NCBI RefSeq assembly: GCF_000172175.1
Contig: NZ_ABJL02000007.1
Coordinates: forward strand, 434,001-498,000
Reading direction: 5' to 3'
Origin: Bacteroides intestinalis DSM 17393
GTDB taxonomy: Bacteria; Bacteroidota; Bacteroidia; Bacteroidales; Bacteroidaceae
Length of the DNA stretch: 64,000 nt
Below the pieces are notes generated by a model. The model was not told the DNA's origin, did no database searches, and worked only from the letters and a program-made list of their open reading frames with translations. Shown here piece by piece: positions 35,017 to 44,500 of the stretch. The first letter of the stretch is position 1, and each line of letters starts with the position of its first letter. The translations under genes were made by a program, and so were the position numbers.

Positions 35017-37047
35017 ATGAGACTAAAGAGATTGTTTTTTGGAGTAATGCTTTTAGCGGGCATTACAAATGTAGGGGCTATGGAGCATTCTCTGGGAGAT
35101 GTTTCGACCTCTATTTCTTTAAAAGTTCCGGGTAATGACGCCCAACACTATTCACTGACACTTCAGAAGCAGCAGGACGGTGTGTATACCTGCCAGTCTT
35201 CCGAGCAGTTACCATTGGTTATTACCCGTCAGGTAGTTGATAAAGATGGCAAGCAGCGTATTAACGTTGTCATCATGGCCTTGGATACTGTTTATTTCAA
35301 TTATGGCGAGCAAATAAACACCGGATACCGTCATTCCGATTGCCAGTTCTACATGCCCGGCTTCTGGTACCGCCAGAATCTTCGTTCTCCCGAAAAGGCG
35401 CCTTCTTTCCATACCTCGGATAGCTGGCTGGTACGCGAAGACCGTCTGAGTAGTCCTCTGACTGCCGCCTTCAATTCAAGTAAAGGCAAGTCCATGTCAG
35501 TCATCCGTATTGACAAGTTTGACAAGGAGGCTTTGGCTACTCACAAAGAAGGCGAGGTCATAGTCTCCGGTGAGACTTCCATCGGCTATACCGGCTTCGA
35601 GAACATAGGTGGCATGACTGTCCTTTCCTATGGTTTCCCTTATAAGGAAGCTCCCAAGACTTATATCCGTAAACTGACTCTTGCCCCTTCGGTTGAGGCT
35701 TTCCAGCTGCTTCGCAAGGGTGATAGCATAACTCTGACCTGGGAACTGTCCGAGACTGATGCTTCCGACTTCTCTGAGTGCGTACAACGTACCTGGGAGT
35801 ACTGCTATGACACGAACCGTCCCCAACCGGTCAATACCCCTTATACGGTGGACCGTATGAAAGATGTACTGAGCAACTTCTTTGTAGAGAGTTATGTGAA
35901 TACTACTCCTACCCATTACTATTCGGGCGTTGAGCTGAAGACAGCCACTTGTGCCAGTACTGATGTTGCCGAAGTCGGCTTTGTGGGCCGTACATTGCTA
36001 AATGCCTTCAATGCATTGGAATACGGTTTCCAACAGAACCGTCCTGAACTTGTGAACAGTGCTAACAGTATCTTTGATACTTATCTTTCAAACGGTTTCT
36101 CTCCTGCCGGTTTTTTCAATGAGGTTGTCCATTATAACCGTGACTTTAAAGAGTCTAATCTCAGTATCCGCCGCCAATCGGAAGGTGTGTATGCCATTCT
36201 TAATTATCTGGCTTACGAGAAGCAATACAAGCGTAAACATCCCGAATGGGAGAACCGTCTGAAGGTAATTCTGGACAGTTTCCTCCGTCTTCAGAATGCC
36301 GACGGTAGCTTCCCCCGCAAGTTCAAGGATGATTTCTCTATCGTAGACGGTACCGGTGGCAGTACTCCTTCGGCTACTTTGCCTCTGGTAATGGCCTACA
36401 AGTATTTCAAGGACAAACGTTACCTGGAGAGTGCCAAGCGTACTGTAAATTATCTGGAGAATGAGCTTATCTCTAAATCCGATTATTTCTCTTCCACTTT
36501 GGATGCTAATTGTGAGGATAAGGAAGCTTCCCTTTATGCTGCTACTGCCACTTATTACCTTGCTCTGGTTACTAAAGGTGCGGAGCGTGCTCATTATGCC
36601 GAACTTTGCAGGAAGGCCGCTTATTTCGCCTTATCCTGGTATTACACCTGGGATGTTCCCTTTGCCGAGGGTCAGATGTTGGGTGATATCGGTTTGAAGA
36701 CTCGTGGCTGGGGTAATGTGTCTGTTGAGAATAACCATATTGATGTGTTTATTTTCGAGTTTGCTGATGTGTTACATTGGCTTTCCAAGGAGTTCAATGA
36801 GGCTCGTTTCTCAGACTTTGCTGAGGTTATTTCCACTTCCATGCGTCAATTGCTTCCCTATGAGGGTCATATGTGTGGTGTTTCCAAAGTAGGTTATTAC
36901 CCTGAGGTTGTCCAACACACGAACTGGGATTACGGTCGTAATGGTAAGGGATATTACAATGATATCTTTGCTCCGGGCTGGACGGTTGCTTCGCTGTGGG
37001 AACTATTTTCACCAGGACGTGCAGAACAATTTTTCTCTAAAAAATAA
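35017..37047 (+). CDS. Exported alpha/alpha-toroid protein, probable glycoside hydrolase or lyase of unknown family
   Basis: The 676-residue protein has a signal peptide (about residues 1-21, GITNVGA) and two parts. Residues about 25-270 are beta-rich (ISLKVPGNDAQHYSLTLQ, TLTWELSE). Residues about 280-660 show repeated paired helices with six-hairpin motifs such as VYAILNYLAYEKQY, ILDSFLRLQNADGSFPRKF, TLPLVMAYKYFKDKRYLESA and LGDIGLKTRGWGNVSVENNH. The NADGSFP turn is common in alpha/alpha-barrel enzymes. No known CAZy family was recognised. Its codons look more C-ending and GC-richer than those of its neighbours. It lies between the frameshifted GH43 and the epimerase. Confidence 0.75.
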   Translation: MRLKRLFFGVMLLAGITNVGAMEHSLGDVSTSISLKVPGNDAQHYSLTLQKQQDGVYTCQSSEQLPLVITRQVVDKDGKQRINVVIMALDTVYFNYGEQINTGYRHSDCQFYMPGFWYRQNLRSPEKAPSFHTSDSWLVREDRLSSPLTAAFNSSKGKSMSVIRIDKFDKEALATHKEGEVIVSGETSIGYTGFENIGGMTVLSYGFPYKEAPKTYIRKLTLAPSVEAFQLLRKGDSITLTWELSETDASDFSECVQRTWEYCYDTNRPQPVNTPYTVDRMKDVLSNFFVESYVNTTPTHYYSGVELKTATCASTDVAEVGFVGRTLLNAFNALEYGFQQNRPELVNSANSIFDTYLSNGFSPAGFFNEVVHYNRDFKESNLSIRRQSEGVYAILNYLAYEKQYKRKHPEWENRLKVILDSFLRLQNADGSFPRKFKDDFSIVDGTGGSTPSATLPLVMAYKYFKDKRYLESAKRTVNYLENELISKSDYFSSTLDANCEDKEASLYAATATYYLALVTKGAERAHYAELCRKAAYFALSWYYTWDVPFAEGQMLGDIGLKTRGWGNVSVENNHIDVFIFEFADVLHWLSKEFNEARFSDFAEVISTSMRQLLPYEGHMCGVSKVGYYPEVVQHTNWDYGRNGKGYYNDIFAPGWTVASLWELFSPGRAEQFFSKK

Positions 37048-37069
37048 AGCATAAACATTATAAGCGAGT

Positions 37070-38206
37070 ATGAATAAAATTATGATTATTTTAGCAGGAT
37101 ATGTGCTATTAGCATCAGCCTGTACAAGTAAGCAGGTCACTGAAAAGACTGCTTCAGGGTTGAATCCGGCTGATTTCCGTATGGAAGTGGATGGTAAACA
37201 GACAGACCTGTTTGTACTAAAGAATAAAAATGGTATGGAAGTTTGTATTACAAACTTTGGTGGACGTATTGTATCAGTAATGGTACCGGATAAAGATGGA
37301 GTTATGCGTGATGTTGTATTAGGACTCGATTCTATTCAAGACTACGTGAAACTTCCTACGAATTTTGGTGCTACCATCGGACGTTATGGTAATCGCATTA
37401 ACCAGGGTAAGATTACCATAGACGGTGTAGAATATCAATTGCCACGGAATAACTATGGCCACTGCCTACATGGTGGTTCTAAAGGCTTTGACTTCCGGGT
37501 TTTCAATGCACATCAGCTGAGTGATCAGGTTTTGGAATTGAGCTATTTATCAAAAGATGGGGAAGAGGGATTTCCGGGTAATTTGACCTGTAAGGTCACT
37601 TTCTCACTGACAGATGATAATGCCATCGATATTCGTTATAGTGCCGAAACGGATCGTACTACGGTTGTTAATCTGACTAATCATTCATATTTCAACCTGG
37701 ATGGTGATCCTTCCAAAGACAACTCGGATTATCTACTGACCATTAATGCTGATGCATATACTCCTGTGGACAGTACTTTTATGACTACCGGTGAGATTGC
37801 TCCTGTAGAAAATACAGACATGGATTTCCGTCAACCTACGGCCATCGGAGCACGCATTAATAATGATTTTATTCAATTGAAGTATGGTAAAGGTTACGAT
37901 CATAACTGGGTACTCAATACAAAAGGGGATATTTCTCAGAAATGTGCTACTCTCGAATCTCCTAAAACTGGTATCGTACTTGATGTTTACACGAACGAAC
38001 CGGGAATTCAGATTTATGCCGGCAACTTCCTTGATGGTACGGTAAAGGGAAAGAAAGGCATCGTATATGGTCATCGTGCTTCCGTTTGTTTGGAAACTCA
38101 GAAATATCCCGATACTCCTAATAAACCGGAATGGCCGTCAGCATTATTGAAACCGGGAGAGAAATATGATAGCCATTGCATATATAAATTTTCCGTAAGA
38201 AAATGA
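37070..38206 (+). CDS. Aldose 1-epimerase (mutarotase) lipoprotein
   Basis: The 378-residue product has a lipoprotein signal (MNKIMIILAGYVLLASAC, Cys18), so it acts outside the cytoplasm. GalM landmarks are present: GATIGRYGNRI, CLHGGSKGFD, the catalytic histidine in NLTNHSYFNL, the sugar-binding aspartate in YDHNWVL and the catalytic glutamate in VCLETQKYPDTPN. It interconverts alpha and beta anomers of sugars freed by the neighbouring hydrolases. Its stop codon overlaps an upstream extension of the GH105 frame; the chosen GH105 start lies 48 bases on. Confidence 0.93.
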   Translation: MNKIMIILAGYVLLASACTSKQVTEKTASGLNPADFRMEVDGKQTDLFVLKNKNGMEVCITNFGGRIVSVMVPDKDGVMRDVVLGLDSIQDYVKLPTNFGATIGRYGNRINQGKITIDGVEYQLPRNNYGHCLHGGSKGFDFRVFNAHQLSDQVLELSYLSKDGEEGFPGNLTCKVTFSLTDDNAIDIRYSAETDRTTVVNLTNHSYFNLDGDPSKDNSDYLLTINADAYTPVDSTFMTTGEIAPVENTDMDFRQPTAIGARINNDFIQLKYGKGYDHNWVLNTKGDISQKCATLESPKTGIVLDVYTNEPGIQIYAGNFLDGTVKGKKGIVYGHRASVCLETQKYPDTPNKPEWPSALLKPGEKYDSHCIYKFSVRK

Positions 38207-38253
38207 TAAGACAACTGAGCAAATTAATTATTCATTTAAAGACTATAAGAATT

Positions 38254-39369
38254 ATGAAGAGAGATTATCGTTTCATTTATCTATTTGTTGTGGCTGTATT
38301 TGTAATGACAAGTACCATCACCGCACAAGATTATTTCAGTAATTTCCCTGTAAGAGCAAATCCAAAAATCGTAGGGAAAAAGGTAAGTAGCCGCCTGATG
38401 GAGACCAAACACCAACTTTATGGAGATAGAGGTATACATTATGCTGAAGTCTGCACCTGGTATGGAGCGCTCCGGTTCGCTGAAATGACGAATGACAAGG
38501 AACTTACCAAGAAACTGAGAGAGCGTTTTGAGCTGTTGTTCCATCTGGAGAAAGACTTGCTTCCTCCTCCGATTCATGTAGACCAGAATATGTTCGGTTG
38601 TCTGCCTCTGAAACTGTATCGCATGACGAAGGACGAGCGCTATAAAGAACTGGGATTACCGTATGCCGATACGCAGTGGATTCTTCCTGAGAAGGCAAAC
38701 GATGAAGAACGTAAATGGCATAAGAAAGGATATTCCTGGCAGACCCGCCTTTGGATTGATGATATGTATATGATTACCATTGTGCAAGCCGAAGCCTATC
38801 ACGTAACGGGAGATAAAAAATACATCAACCGCGCTGCCAAGGAAATGGTGCTTTATCTGGATGAGATTCAGCGTGAGAACGGTCTCTTTTATCATGCGCC
38901 CGATGTGCCCTTCTATTGGGGACGTGGCGATGGCTGGATGGCTGTTGGTATGACGGAATTGCTTTTCAACCTTCCTGAAAACGATCCTAACCGTCAACGC
39001 ATCCTCAAAGGATATCGCTTGATGATGGAGAACCTGAAGAAATATGTGAATGAAGATGGACTCTGGAACCAGTTGATTGACGAAAAGGACTGCTGGACGG
39101 AAACTTCCGGTTCGGCAATGTTTACGTATGCCATGATTTTGGGGGTGAAGAACGGATGGCTGGACAAGGATGAATATGGACCGATTGCCCGTCGTGCATG
39201 GTTGGGACTTTGCAACTATCTTGATGATAACAATGACTTGATGGAAGTTTGCATCGGTACAGGCAAGAAGAACAGCCACCAGTATTATCTGGATCGTCCC
39301 CGCATTACAGGTGATTATCATGGGCAAGCTCCCATTATTTGGTGTGCTTATGCGTTGCTGAGCGAATAA
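38254..39369 (+). CDS. GH105 unsaturated glucuronyl/rhamnogalacturonyl hydrolase, copy 1
   Basis: The ATG at 38254 opens a signal peptide (MKRDYRFIYLFVVAVFVMTS, cleavage near ITAQ) and gives 371 residues; the frame extends upstream to 38203 without a signal. GH105 features are clear: VDQNMFGCLPLKLYRMTKDE, YADTQW with the catalytic aspartate, WQTRLWIDDMYMITIVQ, DVPFYWGRGDGWMAVGM and ETSGSAMFTYAM. The enzyme removes the 4,5-unsaturated uronic acid that a polysaccharide lyase leaves on the non-reducing end. This is the most divergent of three GH105 genes in the window. A 15-bp hairpin follows it. Confidence 0.93.
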   Translation: MKRDYRFIYLFVVAVFVMTSTITAQDYFSNFPVRANPKIVGKKVSSRLMETKHQLYGDRGIHYAEVCTWYGALRFAEMTNDKELTKKLRERFELLFHLEKDLLPPPIHVDQNMFGCLPLKLYRMTKDERYKELGLPYADTQWILPEKANDEERKWHKKGYSWQTRLWIDDMYMITIVQAEAYHVTGDKKYINRAAKEMVLYLDEIQRENGLFYHAPDVPFYWGRGDGWMAVGMTELLFNLPENDPNRQRILKGYRLMMENLKKYVNEDGLWNQLIDEKDCWTETSGSAMFTYAMILGVKNGWLDKDEYGPIARRAWLGLCNYLDDNNDLMEVCIGTGKKNSHQYYLDRPRITGDYHGQAPIIWCAYALLSE

Positions 39370-39413
39370 AATATTCTATTCTTCATAGTTGGCTGAAAAA
39401 GCCACTTTAATTT

Positions 39414-39453
39414 ATATACTTCATAATCTCTTTATTGGGATTATGAAGTATAT
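39414..39453 (+). terminator. Hairpin terminator after GH105 copy 1
   Basis: ATATACTTCATAATC (39414-39428) pairs perfectly with GATTATGAAGTATAT (39439-39453) over 15 bases around a 10-base loop. A smaller TGGCT/AGCCA hairpin lies just before it at 39390-39404. Confidence 0.75.
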
Positions 39454-39550
39454 GTGTTATTTTAATAAAAGACTTATTTTCGCATACGTTTAAAGTGATG
39501 TGAAAGAGGAAATTATTCGTTTGTGGAACTTATACTTAAAATAGATAGTT

Positions 39551-41101
39551 ATGGATTTAAGAAAGTATCTCTTTTCAGGAGTTATTCTCCAGGGGGTAGG
39601 CTTGTCCTTGTACGCTCAGACAGGTAAGCCCAATATTGTGGTGATAATGACAGATCAGCAGCGCGCGGATTTGTGTGGGCGTGAAGGTTTTCCGATGGAA
39701 ATCACTCCGTACGTCGATGAATTGGCGCACCAAAATGCCTGGTTTGATAAAGCGTATACGGTTATGCCTGCCAGCAGTCCAGCACGTTGTTCTATGTTTA
39801 CAGGCCGTTTTCCCAGTGCTACTCATGTGCGTACGAATCACAATGTACGTGATGTACACTATGCAAAAGATTTGGTAACTGTTTTGAAGGAGAACCATTA
39901 TAAGACTGCTTTAGTGGGTAAGAATCATGGCTATTTGAGTTCGAAAGATATGGATTTCTGGTCTGAATATTCTCACTGGGGAAAGAATAAGCCGGTGACG
40001 GAGGGAGAACGTGCCGTTTCCGAATTCTTTAAAGAGTCTGTCGGACAGTGTCTGGAACCTTCGCCTATACCTGTCAAGGACCAACAGCCCGCAAGAATAG
40101 TGGATGAAGCTATAGAATGGATCGACAGCCAGAAGGATAATCCGTTCTTTGTCTGGGTTTCATTTCCCGAACCACATAATCCCTATCAAGTCTGTGAACC
40201 TTATTACTCGATGTTTGCACCGGATAAGCTTCCGCCAGTGAAGACTTCACGTCAGGATGCATTGAGGAAAGGGGAGAAGTACCAGATACTGGCAGAACTG
40301 GAAGATGCTTCTTGTCCTGATCTAGAGAAAGATATACCTCGATTAAGGGGAAATTATATGGGAATGATTCGCCTTATAGATGATCAGATAAAGCGACTGA
40401 TTGAGGACTTGAAAGAAAAAGGACTTTTTGAGAAAACAATCATTGTAGTTCTGTCTGACCATGGTGATTATTGCGGTGAATACGGCTTAATTCGCAAAGG
40501 AGCAGGCTTGTCCGAGTCCCTGACCCGTATACCAATGGTTTGGGCCGGTTATCAGATAAAGAAACAGGCTAAAGCGATAGATGCGCATGTTTCATTGGCA
40601 GATCTTTTCCCTACTTTTTGTACGGTGATAGGTGATTCTATACCTGTAGGTGTGCAGGGACGGAGTTTGTGGCCGATGCTGACAGGTAAGAAATACCCGA
40701 AAGAGGAGTTTTCAAGTATAGTTGTGCAGTTGGGCTTCGGTGGTGAGGATGTGCCTTTGGATGATAAACTGACTTTTGAGCAGGAAGGTGCGCTGGGACA
40801 TGATAAAGTGGCTCGTTTTGACGAACTGAATACCTGGACTCAGAGCGGAACTTCCCGAATGGTGCGTATGGGCGACTGGAAACTGGTCATGAACAGTTAT
40901 GGAAGGGGAGAACTGTATAATCTGAAGAAAGACCCGTATGAAATTAATAACCTGTTTGGAAACTCAAAGTTTGTAAATAAGCAGAATGAGTTGTTGACAA
41001 AACTGGTGGCTTGGGAATTGCGTTTGCAGGATCCATTGCCACTGCCCCGACATCGTTATCATTTCAAACGGAATCCTTATAATTATCATTTTTCCGAGTG
41101 A
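39551..41101 (+). CDS. Exported serine-type sulfatase
   Basis: The 516-residue protein starts with a signal-like segment (residues about 1-22) and then PNIVVIMTDQQRAD, the usual metal-binding start of type I sulfatases. The formylglycine motif is Ser75-Ser-Pro-Ala-Arg79 in PASSPARCSMFTGRFP, a serine form that needs the anaerobic radical-SAM maturase (anSME); no maturase gene is in the window. Further metal ligands appear in VLSDHGDYCGEYGL. It removes sulfate esters from the glycan before hydrolases can act. The S1 subfamily and position specificity cannot be told. It is flanked by a terminator upstream and a palindromic region downstream, so it may be its own transcript. Confidence 0.92.
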   Translation: MDLRKYLFSGVILQGVGLSLYAQTGKPNIVVIMTDQQRADLCGREGFPMEITPYVDELAHQNAWFDKAYTVMPASSPARCSMFTGRFPSATHVRTNHNVRDVHYAKDLVTVLKENHYKTALVGKNHGYLSSKDMDFWSEYSHWGKNKPVTEGERAVSEFFKESVGQCLEPSPIPVKDQQPARIVDEAIEWIDSQKDNPFFVWVSFPEPHNPYQVCEPYYSMFAPDKLPPVKTSRQDALRKGEKYQILAELEDASCPDLEKDIPRLRGNYMGMIRLIDDQIKRLIEDLKEKGLFEKTIIVVLSDHGDYCGEYGLIRKGAGLSESLTRIPMVWAGYQIKKQAKAIDAHVSLADLFPTFCTVIGDSIPVGVQGRSLWPMLTGKKYPKEEFSSIVVQLGFGGEDVPLDDKLTFEQEGALGHDKVARFDELNTWTQSGTSRMVRMGDWKLVMNSYGRGELYNLKKDPYEINNLFGNSKFVNKQNELLTKLVAWELRLQDPLPLPRHRYHFKRNPYNYHFSE

Positions 41102-41551
41102 TTCATGACTGCACGGTTATGAATTAAGCCGACTATTTTCTTCTATTATAGCAATAACTCTTACAGGCATCTTTTATTTCACCGCCTGCCTATTGGGATA
41201 TAGCTTACTAGGCACTTTTTATTCGTTCTACTATAGTATACTTTACGTTTTACTATAGTGGTTCGTAAGGAATGCTATAGTTATCCTTGCGAACCACTAT
41301 AGTGGAACGAATAAAAAATAGGCAATGAAGAGGGTCTTATTGGGCAATGAAAGAAGTTCAAACAGCATTGTGGCAGAGAACCTACTTCGATGAAATGGGC
41401 TATTTTCATCGAAGTCTTTTCATAAACGACGGTTTCCTACATTTTTTAAAGTATTAAAGAGACGAATTTTTTATTTATTGAAGTATTTCTGCTATCGTTT
41501 GTCATCAGATTGAGCTATATTTGACGTGCGAATCTATCAAAAAACACAAAA
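41102..41551. repeat. Intergenic region with a large nested palindrome
   Basis: No gene is seen in these 450 bases. ACTATAGTGGTTCGTAAGGA (41252-41271) pairs with TCCTTGCGAACCACTATAGT (41284-41303) over all 20 positions with one G-U pair. A second arm, TTTTTATTCGTTCT plus ACTATAGT (41216-41237), can pair with the sequence from ACTATAGT to GGAACGAATAAAAA (41296-41317), and TGCCTAT (41188-41194) with ATAGGCA (41318-41324). CTATAG occurs four times. The two pairings compete for the right arm. It could be a non-coding mobile-element remnant, a terminator or a regulatory site. Confidence 0.7.
41516..41523 (+). promoter_or_regulatory. -7 element of the second hybrid regulator
   Basis: TATATTTG matches TAnnTTTG and lies 28 bases before the ATG at 41552. 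No well-spaced -33 box was seen. Confidence 0.45.
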
Positions 41552-44500
41552 ATGAGGAAGAGAATAATAGCCCTTATTAGTTTTCTTTGCTATATCGTTT
41601 GTTGGACACAAGCAGCAGACGAACATTACTATTTCAAAAATCTTAGCATTAAGGATGGATTATCCCAAACTACAGTCAATGCGATCATGCAGGATAAAAA
41701 GGGATTTATGTGGTTCGGTACTAAGGGGGGACTGAGTAGATATGACGGTATGTCGTTCCGGAACTTCAAGCGTGATATGAACGACAATCATAGTTTGGGG
41801 AACAATTTCGTAACTTGTCTTTATGAAGATAATAAAGGGAATATCTGGGTTGGTACGGATGCCGGAGTGTATATTTATTATCCTGCCCGCGAGATCTTTG
41901 TTCCTTTTAACTTGCAAAGTAAGGAAAACACCCAAATCGACCGGACTGTTTCTGCAATTTCGGGAGATAAGGAAGGACGGGTTTGGATAGCTGTTGAAAC
42001 ACAAGGGCTATTTTGCTATGAGCCGCAAAAAGAACAGCTTCACAACTATACATTAAACAGCTTCTCAGCCAATGTTCAGAGTGTAACTTCTGATAATAGC
42101 GGGACTATTTGGGTTGGATTCTATGGCAGTGGCTTGTTCTATTCTAAAGATAATTTAAAAACACTTCATCCTTATCTTTCCCCGAAGGATGGTGAAGAAA
42201 TTTTTAAAGATGATGTCATCATGAAGATTGTGCCGGGAGCCTATAATTGTATCTATATCAGTTCCATAAGAAAAGGGGTTCAGGAATTGAACCTTACTTC
42301 CGGTAATTTACGGAGTTTACTGTTGATGGATGAAACCGGTGAAATGGTATATAGCCGGGATTTGCTCGTCAACTCGGATAATGAATTGTGGATTGGTACA
42401 GAATCGGGAGTCTATATTTATAATCTTCGCACAGATAAGTATGTGCACTTGTATAGTTCTAAAGATGATCCTTATTCTTTGTCTGATAATGCTGTTTATT
42501 CGCTATGTGAGGATAGGGAAGGTGGTATCTGGGTAGGCTCATATTTTGGAGGAGTAGACTATTATCCAAAGTCTTACACCTATTTTGAGAAGTATTATCC
42601 GAAAGATGGGGATAATAATTTGCATGGTAAGCGGGTACGTGAGTTCTGCGAGGACAATAAAGGGATATTATGGATTGGTACTGAGGATGGCGGTTTGAAT
42701 CGTTTTGATCCGAAGACAAAAACATTTTCTTTCTTTGCACCCAGTTTCGGATTTACCAATATTCATGGCTTATGTATGGTCGGTGATAAGTTGTGGGTTG
42801 GCACATTTTCTAAAGGATTGAAAATCGTAGATACCAATACCGGGAATATCTTGAAAACTTATCAGAAAAACGATTCTCCCCGTTCATTGATAGACAATAG
42901 TATCTTTGCTATTTGCAGAACAACAACAGGAGATATTTATCTGGGAACTATGTTCGGACTGTTGAGGTATAATGAACAGACAGATGATTTTGACAGAATA
43001 GAGGAGTTGGCCGGTAGGTTTGTATATGATATAAAAGAGGATTCGGGTGGTAATTTATGGTTGGCGACCTATGTGAACGGTGCTTATTGCTACAATGTTA
43101 GTGAAAAGAAATGGAAAAACTATGTACATAATGAAAGTAATAAAGAGAGTCTTCCTTATGACAAAGTTTTGAGTATTTTTGAAGATTCACATCGGCAAAT
43201 CTGGTTGACTACACAAGGGGGAGGATTCTGCTTGTTCCATCCCGAAACGGAGACCTTTACCAGCTATAATTCATCCAATGGCCTGCCCAATGATGTGGTT
43301 TATCAAATTGTAGAGGATGCAGAAGGACTATTCTGGCTGACAACGAATAGCGGGTTAGTACGCTTTAATCCCGAAACAAAACAGGTAAAGGGTTATACAA
43401 CGGCCAATGGCTTGCTTGGTGATCAATTTAACTACCGTTCCAGTTATAAGGATGAAACGGGCGCTATTTATCTGGGTAGTATTGATGGTTTTGTAGTATT
43501 TAATCCTAAAACATTTACTGAGAATAAAAGTTTGCCACCGGTAGTGATTACAGATTTCATGCTGTTCAATAAAGAAGTCCGTGCAGATGAAGAAAATACT
43601 CCTCTTGAAAAGAGCATTACTTTCTCGGATAGTATCACTCTTCAGGCTAATCAAAACTCATTTTCTTTTCGTATTGCAGCTCTTGGATATCAGGTGCCGA
43701 AAATGAATAAGCTGATGTATAGATTGGATGGTTTTGATAAAGACTGGATCACTGTGGGCGAAAGCCCTATTGTCACTTATTCCAATTTGTGGCATGGTGA
43801 TTATGTGTTCCGCGTGAAAGCGTCTAATAGTGATGGTATTTGGGGGCCTGAAGAACATTTGCTATATATTCATATTCTTCCTCCTTTTTATCTTTCGTTC
43901 TGGGCATATTGCATTTATATATTGTTGTTTATTGTCGGTTCTGTATATGCCTTTTGGTATTTCAGGCAGCGTAGCAGCAGGCTGCATCGCCGTCAGCTCG
44001 AGAAGTTTGAGCAGGAAAAAGAACGCGAGATCTATAATGCTAAAATAGATTTCTTTACCAATGTGGCACATGAAATCCGGACTCCACTGACGTTGATTAA
44101 AGGGCCTTTGGAGAATATTCTTTTGAAAAAGCATTTGGATCCGGAGACTCACGAGGATCTGAACATTATGCAACATAATACGGAAAGATTACTGAATCTT
44201 ACAAATCAGCTCCTGGATTTCAGGAAGGTAGAAAGTCAGGGCTATAGTTTGAATTTTACTAAATGTGATATTACCAATATCCTGGAAGAAACTTATATGC
44301 GTTTTAGTTCTCTTTCACGTCAGAAAGGCCTTGACTTTAATCTGGAGTTGCCCGAAGAGAATTTCTGCGCTCATGTGAATCGTGAAGCATTTACGAAGAT
44401 TATCAGTAATCTTTTGAATAATGGGATGAAGTATGCCGATAGCTATATGCATATTAAGTTGGAAGTAGATGTAGAGACACAGGCATTTTATGTGGTGACA

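Noticed and set aside
38656..39327. 223-codon minus-strand frame opposite GH105 copy 1 (and a similar one opposite copy 2 at 46106-46588)
   Set aside because: Both are antisense shadows of GH105 and resemble each other only because the sense genes do.
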